From Niveibacterium microcysteis (GTDB taxonomy: Bacteria > Pseudomonadota > Gammaproteobacteria > Burkholderiales > Rhodocyclaceae), in assembly GCF_017161445.1 (NCBI RefSeq), contig NZ_CP071060.1:3596001-3660000 (forward strand): a stretch of DNA of 64,000 bases. The letters are read 5' to 3'. The translations under genes and the position numbers were made by a program. This document shows positions 17,072-25,242 of the stretch, in pieces. Each line of letters opens with the position of its first letter. Within the stretch, counting starts at the first letter, position 1. The notes beneath the pieces are model-generated. The model saw only the letters and a list, made by a program, of their open reading frames with translations, was not told where the DNA came from and searched no databases.

Positions 17072-17641
17072 TTAGATTTTGCCGACGAGGTCGAGCGACG
17101 GTGCGAGCGTGGCTTCGCCTTCCTTCCACTTCGCCGGGCACACTTCACCCGGGTGGCTGGCGACGTACTGCGCGGCCTTGACCTTGCGCAGCAGCTCTTC
17201 GGCGTTGCGGCCGATACCACCGGCGTTCACTTCGATGATCTGGATCTTGCCGGCCGGGTCGACCACGAAGGTGCCACGCTCGGCGAGGCCCGCTTCTTCG
17301 ATCAGCACGCCGAAGTTGCGCGACAGCAGGTGGGTCGGGTCACCGATCAGCGGGTACTTGATCTTGCCGATGGTCTCCGACGTGTCGTGCCAGGCCTTGT
17401 GCGTGAAGTGCGTGTCGGTCGACACGCCGTAGATCTCCACACCCAGCTTCTGGAACTCGGCGTAGTTGTCGGCGAGGTCGCCCAGTTCGGTCGGGCACAC
17501 GAAGGTGAAGTCGGCCGGGTAGAAGAAGAAGACCGACCACTTGCCCTTGGTATCGGCATCCGACACCTCGACGAACTTGCCGTTGTGGAAGGCGGTGGCC
17601 TTGAAGGGCTTGATTTCGGTGTTGATAAGGGAAGCGCTCAT
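17072..17641 (-). CDS. ahpC: Alkyl hydroperoxide reductase subunit C (peroxiredoxin)
   Basis: The 189-residue typical 2-Cys peroxiredoxin reduces hydrogen peroxide and organic peroxides. The peroxidatic Cys49 lies in DFTFVCPTE and the resolving Cys168 in GEVCPAKW. Length and sequence match the AhpC1 group that works with AhpF, encoded next. The AGGAGAAACACC stretch before the ATG supplies the ribosome-binding site. The promoter region carries an OxyR-type operator. Confidence 0.97.
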   Translation of the reverse strand: MSASLINTEIKPFKATAFHNGKFVEVSDADTKGKWSVFFFYPADFTFVCPTELGDLADNYAEFQKLGVEIYGVSTDTHFTHKAWHDTSETIGKIKYPLIGDPTHLLSRNFGVLIEEAGLAERGTFVVDPAGKIQIIEVNAGGIGRNAEELLRKVKAAQYVASHPGEVCPAKWKEGEATLAPSLDLVGKI

Positions 17642-17695
17642 GGTGTTTCTCCTGTGCTGTTCGGGGTAAGGACAAAGTGTTGTGCGACGGGATGC

Positions 17696-17725
17696 AGATT
17701 AGGGATTTGGCCAGCATCAATCCAA
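17696..17725 (-). promoter_or_regulatory. Putative sigma-70 promoter of ahpC
   Basis: Read on the minus strand, TTGGAT is followed after 18 bp by TAATCT. The -35 element abuts the OxyR-type dyad, as in OxyR-activated promoters where OxyR contacts RNA polymerase. The predicted start gives a leader of about 45 nt. Confidence 0.55.
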
Positions 17726-17761
17726 TTGATCGTTTCGATCAGTTAAATAGGCAGCCCCTAT
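17725..17761. promoter_or_regulatory. OxyR-type operator between ahpC and a divergent gene
   Basis: The four OxyR contact elements spaced by exactly 7 bp are present as ATTG-N7-CGAT-N7-ATAG-N7-CTAT. The consensus is ATAG-N7-CTAT-N7-ATAG-N7-CTAT, so 14 of 16 defined bases match. An internal palindrome TGATCG-TTT-CGATCA strengthens the dyad. It lies 84-120 bp upstream of ahpC and 54 bp upstream of the divergent exported-protein gene. No oxyR is in the window. Confidence 0.8.
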
Positions 17762-17814
17762 CAAAAGACCGTGCTGTCGCAGCCCGGACACATCAGCCCG
17801 GCACACTCGATGGA

Positions 17815-18270
17815 ATGAGGCGCCCGCTCCGATTCCTGACTGCCGCGATCGCGTTGCTGCTCGCCCCCGACGCGCAGAGCGACGATTCCGCGCAATGTGC
17901 CGCGAGCCTGCACGCGCTGCGCCAACTCGCCGGCGAGCCAACCTTCCCGCTGCGCTGGGAAGAAACCACGATGGACGATGGTCACCCGATGGTCGTATCG
18001 ATCACCGAGCGCAACGGTGCGCTGATGCTGACGTTGGTGAAAAGCGGAGAGAACTTGTGGGCCGAAGGCGCCGGCGTGATCTGCCGCCGCGGCGCAGACC
18101 TCGAAGCCCGCCTGAGCAAAGACCAACTCCGCCTCGGCCCCGCCGCCAACTGGCTCACCCGCTTGGCGCTGGCCGACGGCTGCGCGATCACGCTGCGCCG
18201 CGGGAGTAAGCACTTGCGGATCGCTACGCGGGGATGGAGTGGGCTGTTTGTGCCGCTCGTGGGCGATTAG
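17815..18270 (+). CDS. Exported protein of unknown function, divergent from ahpC
   Basis: The 151-residue protein has a signal peptide (RPLRFLTAAIALLLAPDAQS, cut near residue 20), then two Cys (QCAASLH, VICRRG) and a third (DGCAIT) in a small soluble domain with beta-rich segments. I recognise no family. The ATG chosen starts directly before the signal peptide; a longer frame is open upstream but would run through the OxyR operator. Sharing the operator region with ahpC suggests, but does not prove, co-regulation by peroxide. Confidence 0.7.
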   Translation: MRRPLRFLTAAIALLLAPDAQSDDSAQCAASLHALRQLAGEPTFPLRWEETTMDDGHPMVVSITERNGALMLTLVKSGENLWAEGAGVICRRGADLEARLSKDQLRLGPAANWLTRLALADGCAITLRRGSKHLRIATRGWSGLFVPLVGD

Positions 18271-18385
18271 GTTCTCCGCGCGCGGCGACCACCAGTGAAT
18301 TTGCCGTGCAGCGTGACATGCCCTCACATAGGTAGCGAGGGAAATGGCGACAATATCCACCAGAAGCGTTTCGGTGTTCGCCGAC

Positions 18386-18420
18386 CGTGAATTGCCGCAT
18401 TCAGATTGCGGCAATTCACG
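18386..18420. promoter_or_regulatory. Perfect 14-bp inverted repeat
   Basis: CGTGAATTGCCGCA, a 7-nt loop and then its exact complement. No T-run follows. It lies 92 bp upstream of the next gene, within 241 bp that hold no other feature. It could be an operator for that gene or a transcript-ending hairpin of the gene before. Confidence 0.5.
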
Positions 18421-18511
18421 AGTTCCGATGCGTCGATAGCACGCGCTTAGCTCGAACGCCGCGGATACGAACGTATCGCGGCAACGACCCCACCTAGCGA
18501 AGGATCTTTAC

Positions 18512-19111
18512 ATGATTGGCTTGGCCTACCTCGTCCTTGGGGCAATCTATGTAGTCGCCATGGCCTGCCTTGTCGGGTGGGCTTGGCGGCAGGGGCGGAA
18601 ACTGAACCGCAGCGTCGCCATCGCGTGTGCGACGCTCGCGTTTCTAAGCCTTTACTTGCCGGTTTTCTGGGACTTCATTCCGACGATCGTCGCGCACCGC
18701 TACTACTGCGCGAAAGATGCCGGAACAATCATAGGCACGGACCCCGAGCAGTGGATTAATCAGCACTCGGACGAGATCGCCGAGTTAAGAATTGATCCGC
18801 TAAACAAGCCGCAGGAATTCGAATACTTCACAACCCAAGATGGGTGGGAGGGATGGTATCCAAACAAGGCGGTCATGCGCCGACACCGAATCCAGCATGT
18901 AGGTCGGCCAATCGTAATCCAAAGGCTGGAGACTCAGATTGTTGACCTCCGAACACGCGCGATACTCGCATCGCACGTCGACTATCAAACCGGCAGTTCG
19001 TTCGCCAGTGGAAGCTACAAAGTCTGGAATTACAGCCCAACCTGCGATAGTTGGAAGTCACAGAACCCTTTTGAAGTGGCGACGACAAAATATGAACTCC
19101 GCGGCAAGTGA
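18512..19111 (+). CDS. Membrane-anchored protein of unknown function
   Basis: The 199-residue protein has two N-terminal membrane helices (residues about 3-25 and 33-55), with WRQGRKLNRS as the cytoplasmic turn between them, then a soluble C-terminal part of about 140 residues facing the periplasm with three Cys (YYCAKDAG, PTCDSWK and one in the first helix). GAAGGATC precedes the ATG. The base composition is visibly more AT-rich than its neighbours (for example in the last 300 bp), which suggests a foreign gene. I cannot assign a function. Confidence 0.7.
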   Translation: MIGLAYLVLGAIYVVAMACLVGWAWRQGRKLNRSVAIACATLAFLSLYLPVFWDFIPTIVAHRYYCAKDAGTIIGTDPEQWINQHSDEIAELRIDPLNKPQEFEYFTTQDGWEGWYPNKAVMRRHRIQHVGRPIVIQRLETQIVDLRTRAILASHVDYQTGSSFASGSYKVWNYSPTCDSWKSQNPFEVATTKYELRGK

Positions 19112-19186
19112 ACGGGGATGCTCTCGTAGGCAGGGCGGAGCCCGGCGAGGCCCAACGTCTAGGAGGTGAGATAGACACCTACCGAC
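19112..19186. other. Spacer before repeat copy B
   Basis: This short stretch includes the GC-rich string GGCGGAGCCCGGCGAGGCCC, similar to palindromic repeats common in betaproteobacterial intergenic DNA. I see no gene in it. Confidence 0.35.
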
Positions 19187-19806
19187 GGCGCGTTGGCTGG
19201 AGTCCCGCCCCCAGCGGGCGTGTTACTTCTTTTGCTTCGTCAAAAGAAGTAACCAAGAAAAGACGACCCGGCGTTCGCGGTCAGGCGCGTAGCGCCTGAC
19301 TCCCCTGCGTTGCTCGCCCGACCGGGGGCCTGCGGAACTCGCCCTCGCTGCGCTCGGAGCTCAGACAGTCCTCGGCCTTCTTCCCGATCGCGCTCCGCTA
19401 CTCGGCGCTCTCGACGGGACCCGAAAATCAAAACCATCCGCTGAGCGACACTCGGCGGTCTTTCTTAGCTTGGATGGAGCGCAGCAGAATCCCGGGCAGG
19501 CGTATCCGAACGCCCAGCCGCTTTTCTCGGATTCCGGCAGCGGAGAAACGCCGACGCTTTTCCTTCCCCCTCTGAAACGCCGAGCAGCGCAGAAGCATCG
19601 GGTTCCGACGCGTGTAGCGCGGCGGTGGCGAGCACTGTTTGAGCTCCGAGCGTAGCGAGGGCGAGTTGCGCAGCCACCCGATGATTCGAGCAGCGCAGGG
19701 CACCCTGCCGCAGGCGTGGCGTTGAAGCGGGGGCCGCTTCTTTGGTTCCTTTCTTGTCGGCACAAGAAAGGAACCCGCCCGCCGGGGCGGGACCCGGCTT
19801 CAGCGG
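19187..19806. repeat. Dispersed non-coding repeat, copy B
   Basis: This is a second copy in the same orientation as copy A, about 620 bp. The right 31-bp end is the exact complement of the left end of copy A. The left end is degenerate, with one inserted C and several changes. The same two terminal hairpins are present unchanged. The middle differs in length and sequence, with shared islands such as CGGCGCTCTCGACGGGACCC and the CGAGCAGCGCAGAAGC region. No gene is seen inside. Confidence 0.8.
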
Positions 19807-19875
19807 ACACACAATCGCAACGCGACACGGCGAATCGCAAGGCGAAAACGGGCAAACCGTCGGCCTTCAACAAAC

Positions 19876-20697
19876 TCAACGCCCGCTCTCAATCACCCTG
19901 TCCGTCAGATCCGCCGGCAAATGCTTCTGCAAAATGCGCCGCAGGCTGCCATCCGCCCGCATGTCGGACAGGGCCTTGGCAAAGGCCTTGTGGACAGCCG
20001 GGTCGAGCGTCTTGCGCGACAACACCACCGACATCGCGCCAGCGCTCGCACCCACGTCGACCTTGCGCAAGGGCCGGTCGCTGTACTGGCCCGCGTAGTA
20101 GGGCCAGGCGATCTCGCGCACGATCGTCGCATCCGCACGGCCGATCGCGACCAGGCGAACTGCGTCACCTTCCTCCGCCACGAGGTTCACGAGCCCGCGC
20201 GACTGCACCTGACTGATCCACGGCTCCCACGATGGGCCGTAGTGAAAACCCCGCGTCAGGGCGAGCGAGGTCTCGGGATCATTCATTGGATTCGCGCTGG
20301 CGGGAGGCGTCGCATGGGCCTCATTTCGCATCAGCAGCACGTTGCGGAAATGCAGGTAGGGCAGGAACACCGCGAATCGCTCGCGTTCGGTGGTTGCAAC
20401 GCCGGACATCGAAATATCGACTTGTGATGCATCGAAGGCCGCCCACAGGCGAATCCGCGATTCATAAGTCGGCTGCAGCACACAGCCAGTGCGGCGCGCC
20501 AGCTCCTGCGCCAGATCCACCTCGATGCCGCGGCCGTCGCCATTGGCGTCTTGGTAGTACAAGGGCGGCAGCATCGAGTACGCCAGATGCAGTGGCCTCG
20601 CGCAGCGTGATTCGGGGTTCGCCCCGGCGAGCGCCGGCCTCGCCAACGGCAGCAGGAAAGCAAGCGCGAGCAGCAGGATCCGATGAATGCGGGTCAC
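19876..20697 (-). CDS. Periplasmic amino-acid-type solute-binding protein
   Basis: The 273-residue protein has a signal peptide (ILLLALAFLLPLARPALA, cut near residue 24) and the family 3 solute-binding fold: LAYSMLPPLYYQDANGDGRG, GIEVDLAQELARR and VDISMSGVATTERER, typical of proteins related to polar amino-acid binding. No ABC permease or ATPase is adjacent. Many betaproteobacteria have such lone copies, which may feed a remote transporter or act in sensing. The gene is convergent with repeat copy B, which ends about 70 bp beyond its stop. Confidence 0.82.
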   Translation of the reverse strand: MTRIHRILLLALAFLLPLARPALAGANPESRCARPLHLAYSMLPPLYYQDANGDGRGIEVDLAQELARRTGCVLQPTYESRIRLWAAFDASQVDISMSGVATTERERFAVFLPYLHFRNVLLMRNEAHATPPASANPMNDPETSLALTRGFHYGPSWEPWISQVQSRGLVNLVAEEGDAVRLVAIGRADATIVREIAWPYYAGQYSDRPLRKVDVGASAGAMSVVLSRKTLDPAVHKAFAKALSDMRADGSLRRILQKHLPADLTDRVIESGR

Positions 20698-20842
20698 GGT
20701 ACGATCGGGCAGCGGTCGGGGGTGGTGATCCAGTATGGCTCAAGCCGCGGCCTGTCGCCCGACAAGGCGCGCAAACGCCTTGACTGAGCCCCGGGCGGCG
20801 CTGACAGTTACGCATACCCCAACCCGGATCGAGGAGCCCCCA

Positions 20843-21337
20843 ATGCCCAACAATACCCCTGACACGCGCAATCTCGATCTGGTGTTCGAACGCATCGTCG
20901 ACCTGCCCCCCGAGGCAATCTGGCGGGCCTGGACCACCCCGGCGCTGATCACCCAATGGTTCACCCCCGCCCCGTGGGAGACCATCGCCAGCGAGATCGA
21001 TCTGCGGCCCGGTGGGCGCTTCTACACCGTGATGCGCTCGCCCGAGGGCCAGAGCTTCCCGCACGAGGGCTGCTACCTTGCAGTGGAACCCTGCCGCCGA
21101 CTGGTGTGGACCAACGCGCTCGGGCCCGAATTCCGCCCGGCCAACACCTCGGCCGGAGGCCCGATCATCACGGCCGAAATCACGCTCACGCCTGAGGCTA
21201 ACGGCACCCGTTACCACGCCCTCGCCCGCCACGCCACCGAGGCCGACTGCCAGGCCCACGCAGCGATGGGCTTTGAGGAAGGCTGGGGCAAGGCGCTTGA
21301 CCAGCTCGTGGCTCTGATGAAACGCCAGCAGGGCTGA
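20843..21337 (+). CDS. SRPBCC/AHSA1-domain protein
   Basis: The 164-residue cytoplasmic protein has the START-like fold of the AHSA1 group: FERIVDLPPEAIWRAWTTPA at the start, ITQWFTPAPWET and LRPGGRFYTVMRSPEG, ending with a helix FEEGWGKALDQLVALM. These proteins bind small hydrophobic ligands; some act in stress responses. GAGGAG precedes the ATG. The next gene begins 3 bp after its stop, so the two are probably transcribed together. Confidence 0.88.
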   Translation: MPNNTPDTRNLDLVFERIVDLPPEAIWRAWTTPALITQWFTPAPWETIASEIDLRPGGRFYTVMRSPEGQSFPHEGCYLAVEPCRRLVWTNALGPEFRPANTSAGGPIITAEITLTPEANGTRYHALARHATEADCQAHAAMGFEEGWGKALDQLVALMKRQQG

Positions 21338-21340
21338 CCC

Positions 21341-22984
21341 ATGGACCAGCCCTGGTGGAAGCGCTGCGTCGCCTACCAGATCTACCCGCGCAGTTTTTGC
21401 GACAGCAACGGCGACGGCGTGGGCGACCTGCGCGGCATCACTTCCAAGCTCGATTACCTCGCCAGCCTCGGTATCGGCATGGTGTGGCTGTGCCCGGTGT
21501 ACGCCTCGCCGAACGACGACAACGGCTACGACATCTCGGACTACGAGGCGATCCAGCCGGATTTCGGCACGCGGGAGGACTGGATCGCGCTGCGCGACGG
21601 GCTGCACGCGCGCGGCATCCGGCTGGTGATGGATCTGGTCGCCAACCACAGTTCGGACGAACACGCATGGTTCGTCGAATCTCGCACGACCAAGGATTCC
21701 GGCAAGCGCGACTGGTACATCTGGCGCCCGCCGGCAGCGGACGGCGGCCCGCCCAACGACTGGCAATCGGTCTTCGGCGGCCCGGCCTGGGAATACGACG
21801 CAGCCACCGGCGAGTACTACCTGCACCTGTTCTCGAAGAAACAGCCGGATCTCAACTGGGAGAGCACCGCTTTCCGCACCGAACTGTTCGCGATGATGCG
21901 GCGCTGGGTGGCGCTGGGCATCGACGGCTTCCGCATGGACGTGATCAACCTGATCTCAAAGCCCGATGGCCTTGGGGCGGGCGGTAACGAGGGCGGCATG
22001 GATCGCGCCCTCAACGGCCCACGGATGCGCGACTACCTCGCCGAGATGCGACGTGAAGTCTTCGCCGGCACGGACCTCGTCACCATCGGTGAAACGCCCG
22101 GTATGCCACTCGAACTCGCACGCGAGATCACCGACGAACGCGCCCCGCTGCTCGACATGCAGTTCCACTTCGAGCATGTCGATCTCGACCACGCCCCCGG
22201 CGCCAGCAAGTGGGACAGCACCCCGATGAGGATGCCCGCGCTGCGCGCCACACTTTCGCGCTGGCAGGACGGGATGGACCCGCACGGCTGGAACAGCCTG
22301 TACCTGGGTAACCACGACCAGCCGCGCGCGGTATCGCGCTATGGCGACGACGGCCGCTACCGGCGCGAATCCGCCACGCTGCTGATGACCCTGCTGCTGA
22401 CGCTGAGGGGAACGCCGTTCATCTACCAGGGCGACGAAATCGGCATGGCCAATGTCGCCTTCGATTCGATCGCCGACTACCGCGACATCGAAACGCTCAA
22501 CGCCTGGCGCTGGCTGACCGACACACGCGGGCTTGATGCGGCAAGCGCCCTGGCGATGATCCGCAAGAAAAGCCGCGATAACGCGCGCACGCCGATGCAG
22601 TGGTCGGCAGCGCCGAACGCCGGCTTCAGTGCCGCAGCGCCCTGGATCGCGCCGAACCCGGACTACACCGGGCACAACGTCGCCGCCGCCGAGGCCGACC
22701 CGGATTCGGTGCTGCACTACACCCGCAGGCTGATCGCGCTGCGCCAAGGCACACCGGCGCTGCGTAGCGGCCGCTACCGCCTGCTCGACGCCGAGCACCC
22801 CGCGCTTTGGCTCTATGAGCGCACGAGTGAAATGGGGCGCTGCGTCGTCGCGCTGAATTTCTCCGACACCACACAGCCGCTCCCCCCGGCACTTGCGGAG
22901 CTGCCCTGCCTGCTGACAAACCACCACAATCCGGCAGCCGACACGCTGGCCGCGTGGGAGGCAAGAATCCTGGGGCCGGCGTGA
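21341..22984 (+). CDS. GH13 alpha-glucosidase, oligo-1,6-glucosidase type
   Basis: The 547-residue cytoplasmic enzyme has the GH13 regions: DLVANHSSDEH (region I), GFRMDVIN with nucleophile Asp200 (region II), the acid/base Glu251 in TIGETPG (region III) and LGNHDQPR with Asp326 (region IV). Val201, directly after the nucleophile, is known to mark specificity for alpha-1,6 bonds, while Thr at this place marks alpha-1,4. So isomalto-oligosaccharides or dextrin branches are the predicted substrates. No sugar transporter or regulator is adjacent. Confidence 0.9.
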   Translation: MDQPWWKRCVAYQIYPRSFCDSNGDGVGDLRGITSKLDYLASLGIGMVWLCPVYASPNDDNGYDISDYEAIQPDFGTREDWIALRDGLHARGIRLVMDLVANHSSDEHAWFVESRTTKDSGKRDWYIWRPPAADGGPPNDWQSVFGGPAWEYDAATGEYYLHLFSKKQPDLNWESTAFRTELFAMMRRWVALGIDGFRMDVINLISKPDGLGAGGNEGGMDRALNGPRMRDYLAEMRREVFAGTDLVTIGETPGMPLELAREITDERAPLLDMQFHFEHVDLDHAPGASKWDSTPMRMPALRATLSRWQDGMDPHGWNSLYLGNHDQPRAVSRYGDDGRYRRESATLLMTLLLTLRGTPFIYQGDEIGMANVAFDSIADYRDIETLNAWRWLTDTRGLDAASALAMIRKKSRDNARTPMQWSAAPNAGFSAAAPWIAPNPDYTGHNVAAAEADPDSVLHYTRRLIALRQGTPALRSGRYRLLDAEHPALWLYERTSEMGRCVVALNFSDTTQPLPPALAELPCLLTNHHNPAADTLAAWEARILGPA

Positions 22985-23060
22985 CGTTCCGCGCTCAACC
23001 CGGCGCTCCGCGCTGCCGTTATCGGACGAACAATCCGCAGCACCAAAGCGACATGGCTTG

Positions 23061-24299
23061 ATGGTCTCAGCAGCGCTGATCCGCCTCTTTTGCATCGTGG
23101 CAATGTTGGCCGGCGTCTCTGCGCGTGCGGCAGACGACGCTGCGCCCACCAGCGACTGGCTGCAGGATCGCCTGCGCTTGTCAGGCTTCGGCACCGCCGG
23201 TTACTCGTGGTACAGCTCAACCGACGCCGACTACGTCGGCACGCAACAGCCGGACGGCCCGGGCCGCACCGGCCAGTCCAGCGGAAGTCTCGATTCAAAC
23301 CTGGGGCTACAGCTCGATGCGCGGATCACCGGCAGTCTCGGCGCGACGCTGCAAGTGCTGTCCGAATACCTGCCGGAAGGCACCTGGACGCCGCGCCTGA
23401 GCGTCGGGAGCCTGCGCTGGGAGGCCACCGATCAGCTCGCACTGCGCATCGGGCGCTTTCAGTCCTCCACCTTCCTCGCCACCGACTACCGCTACGTGCG
23501 CTTCGCCAACCCGTGGCCGCGCCCGCCGCGCGAAGTGTATGGCGTGCAGCCGACCACGCGACTCGATGGCGCTGACTTGAGCTGGCAGATGCCGCTCAAC
23601 GGCGGGCGCCTACAGCTGCGGGCGGGCGGCGGCGAAGTGAGCAGCGGCGCCGTGGCGTCAACGGCAGGCAAGGCCGACGAAATCGTCTATCGCGGCGGCT
23701 TCCTGCGCGCCCAATGGGAGTCTGGCGGCTGGCTGGCATCCGCCTCCTTCACGCATGACCGTGTCAGCTTCGCGCCCAGCGGCGTGGTCGGGCAGGCGCT
23801 GCAATTGCTGGCGAAGCTCGATCCGGCCGCTGGCGAGGCGGCGATTGTGGAAGACAAGCCGAACAGCGCGCTCGCGCTGGGGCTGGCCTACGACAGCGAC
23901 ACCTGGGTCGTGCAGGCCGAATGGGCTCGGGCCTGGAACGAAAGCATCCTGATCGATCGCAGCGGCGCCTATCTGCAAGCCGGCCATCGCTTCGGCCCCG
24001 CACTGCCCTACCTGATGGTTGCCGAACGCTGGACGCACGGCCAGAAGATCCATTCCGCCAACCCAGCGGCCGAATCGCTGCTGCGTGTGCTCTACCGCAA
24101 CCAGCACAGCGATCAACGCTCGCTCACGCTGGGCATGAATCTCGAACTGCGCGAGCGCCTGATGCTCAAAAGCGCAGTGGAGTGGGTGAAACCGGATTCA
24201 GGCGGAACCGGCCTCCAGGGCAACATCGGCCCCGGCTATTCACGTGAGGCGCCCAAGTCCGAGCGCCTGCTCACCCTCAACCTGGACTTTGTCTTCTGA
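23061..24299 (+). CDS. Outer-membrane beta-barrel protein
   Basis: The 412-residue protein has a signal peptide (ending in SARAADDA, near residue 24) and a long run of alternating beta-strands with Tyr/Trp/Arg at the ends (LRLSGFGTAGYSWYSSTDAD; LALRIGRFQSSTFLATDYRY). The C-terminus LTLNLDFVF ends in Phe, the signal for outer-membrane assembly. It resembles porins, but no substrate can be predicted. The start chosen is the ATG; a TTG lies one codon upstream. The stop overlaps the next start (TGATG), so it is translationally coupled to a PstS-like gene. Confidence 0.85.
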   Translation: MVSAALIRLFCIVAMLAGVSARAADDAAPTSDWLQDRLRLSGFGTAGYSWYSSTDADYVGTQQPDGPGRTGQSSGSLDSNLGLQLDARITGSLGATLQVLSEYLPEGTWTPRLSVGSLRWEATDQLALRIGRFQSSTFLATDYRYVRFANPWPRPPREVYGVQPTTRLDGADLSWQMPLNGGRLQLRAGGGEVSSGAVASTAGKADEIVYRGGFLRAQWESGGWLASASFTHDRVSFAPSGVVGQALQLLAKLDPAAGEAAIVEDKPNSALALGLAYDSDTWVVQAEWARAWNESILIDRSGAYLQAGHRFGPALPYLMVAERWTHGQKIHSANPAAESLLRVLYRNQHSDQRSLTLGMNLELRERLMLKSAVEWVKPDSGGTGLQGNIGPGYSREAPKSERLLTLNLDFVF

Positions 24300-24739
24300 T
24301 GCGCGCGGCACTTGGCACCCTGCTCTCGGCGATGTGGCTGTCGGCCATGCTGCAGCCGGCGGCGCTTGCGGCTGCGGGTGAAGACCGGGTCGCGGTGATC
24401 ATCAGCGCCTCGGTCGCGATCAATCAGCTCAGCGCTGCGGATCTGCGCGAGCTGTTCCTCGGGCGCAAGCAAGTACAGGCAGGCGAGGTTGCTTTGCAGC
24501 CCGTCGACAACGCCGACAAGCAGGCGCGCGATCTGTTCTACAGCGGCGTGGCCGGCATGAGCGGCACGCGCGTGCGTGCCTACTGGGCGCGGGTCGTTTT
24601 CTCGGCGCAGGGCCGGCCGCCGCCCGAACTCTCGCCAGCCGATGTGAGCCGGCGCGTATTGGAGCAACCGGGCACGCTGGGTTACGTGAATCTGGCCAAC
24701 GTGCCAGCGGGCGCGCGGGTGCTGTTCACCTTCCCGTAG
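24299..24739 (+). CDS. Small PstS-like periplasmic binding-fold protein
   Basis: The 146-residue protein has a signal peptide (MWLSAMLQPAALAAAGED, cut near residue 26) and one lobe of the phosphate-binding-protein fold: VAVIISASVAINQLSAADLR, ELFLGRKQ, then GTLGYVNLANVPAGARVLF. Full PstS has two lobes and about 320 residues, so this is a half-size relative. It overlaps the outer-membrane protein gene by one base. Their linked expression suggests they work together at the cell envelope. The ligand is unknown. Confidence 0.8.
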   Translation: MRAALGTLLSAMWLSAMLQPAALAAAGEDRVAVIISASVAINQLSAADLRELFLGRKQVQAGEVALQPVDNADKQARDLFYSGVAGMSGTRVRAYWARVVFSAQGRPPPELSPADVSRRVLEQPGTLGYVNLANVPAGARVLFTFP

Positions 24740-24766
24740 GCGGACAGCGCGGCCGCTGGGCCGGCG

Positions 24767-25084
24767 CTACTTCAGCACTTCGACGATCTTCACGCCGACT
24801 TCGTAGATCGCGGAGCCGTTCACCGGGTGGCAACGCTTCACCTGTGCGCGCACATGCATCGGCGGACCGGCGAGCGGGCCGTCGTGCGGGCGCACGATCA
24901 CTTCGAAGATTTCGTCGGGTCGCGGCACATACACCGTATGCAGCGTCATGCCGTCGACGCTCAGATCCACGCAACGCGCCTTGCGCGGCGGATGTTGCGA
25001 GGCGGCCGGCTGGATGAAGGCTTCGGTGCCGAGCGGGATGCGCACCGCGGTGCGGCGTTCGCGATCCCCGTGTCCGTTGTTCAT
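24767..25084 (-). CDS. PilZ-domain protein (predicted c-di-GMP receptor)
   Basis: The 105-residue protein consists of one PilZ domain. The binding motifs are RRTAVR near residues 10-15 (the RxxxR box) and DLSVDGMTL at about residues 40-48 (the [D/N]xSxxG box). It is expected to bind cyclic di-GMP and to change partner interactions. There is no effector domain. It is flanked by a convergent gene and the terminator of the nitrate ABC operon. Confidence 0.88.
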   Translation of the reverse strand: MNNGHGDRERRTAVRIPLGTEAFIQPAASQHPPRKARCVDLSVDGMTLHTVYVPRPDEIFEVIVRPHDGPLAGPPMHVRAQVKRCHPVNGSAIYEVGVKIVEVLK

Positions 25085-25196
25085 TGCGGGTCTGCTCCCT
25101 GGACTATTGCCGCCAGCTGGTGGCCTGCGGCATTTGTTGTGCCGCTAGGTTACCCGAAGCGCCCGCGCCGTGCGGGGGCTGATCCCTTGCAACGAA

Positions 25197-25221
25197 AACG
25201 GCCCGCGCGGGGCGGGCCGTT
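25197..25221 (-). terminator. Terminator of the nrtABD operon
   Basis: AACGGCCCGC and GCGGGCCGTT form a 10-bp stem with a 5-nt loop, followed on the minus strand by TTCGTTGC. It lies about 20 bp beyond the nrtD stop. Confidence 0.8.
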
Positions 25222-25242
25222 GCTCTCGGGAAGACCGGCCGA

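Noticed and set aside
15045..17075. Long open frame of 676 codons on the plus strand
   Set aside because: It runs antisense through ahpF and across the ahpF terminator and repeat A. ahpF is complete with all redox motifs, so this is a shadow of codon bias.
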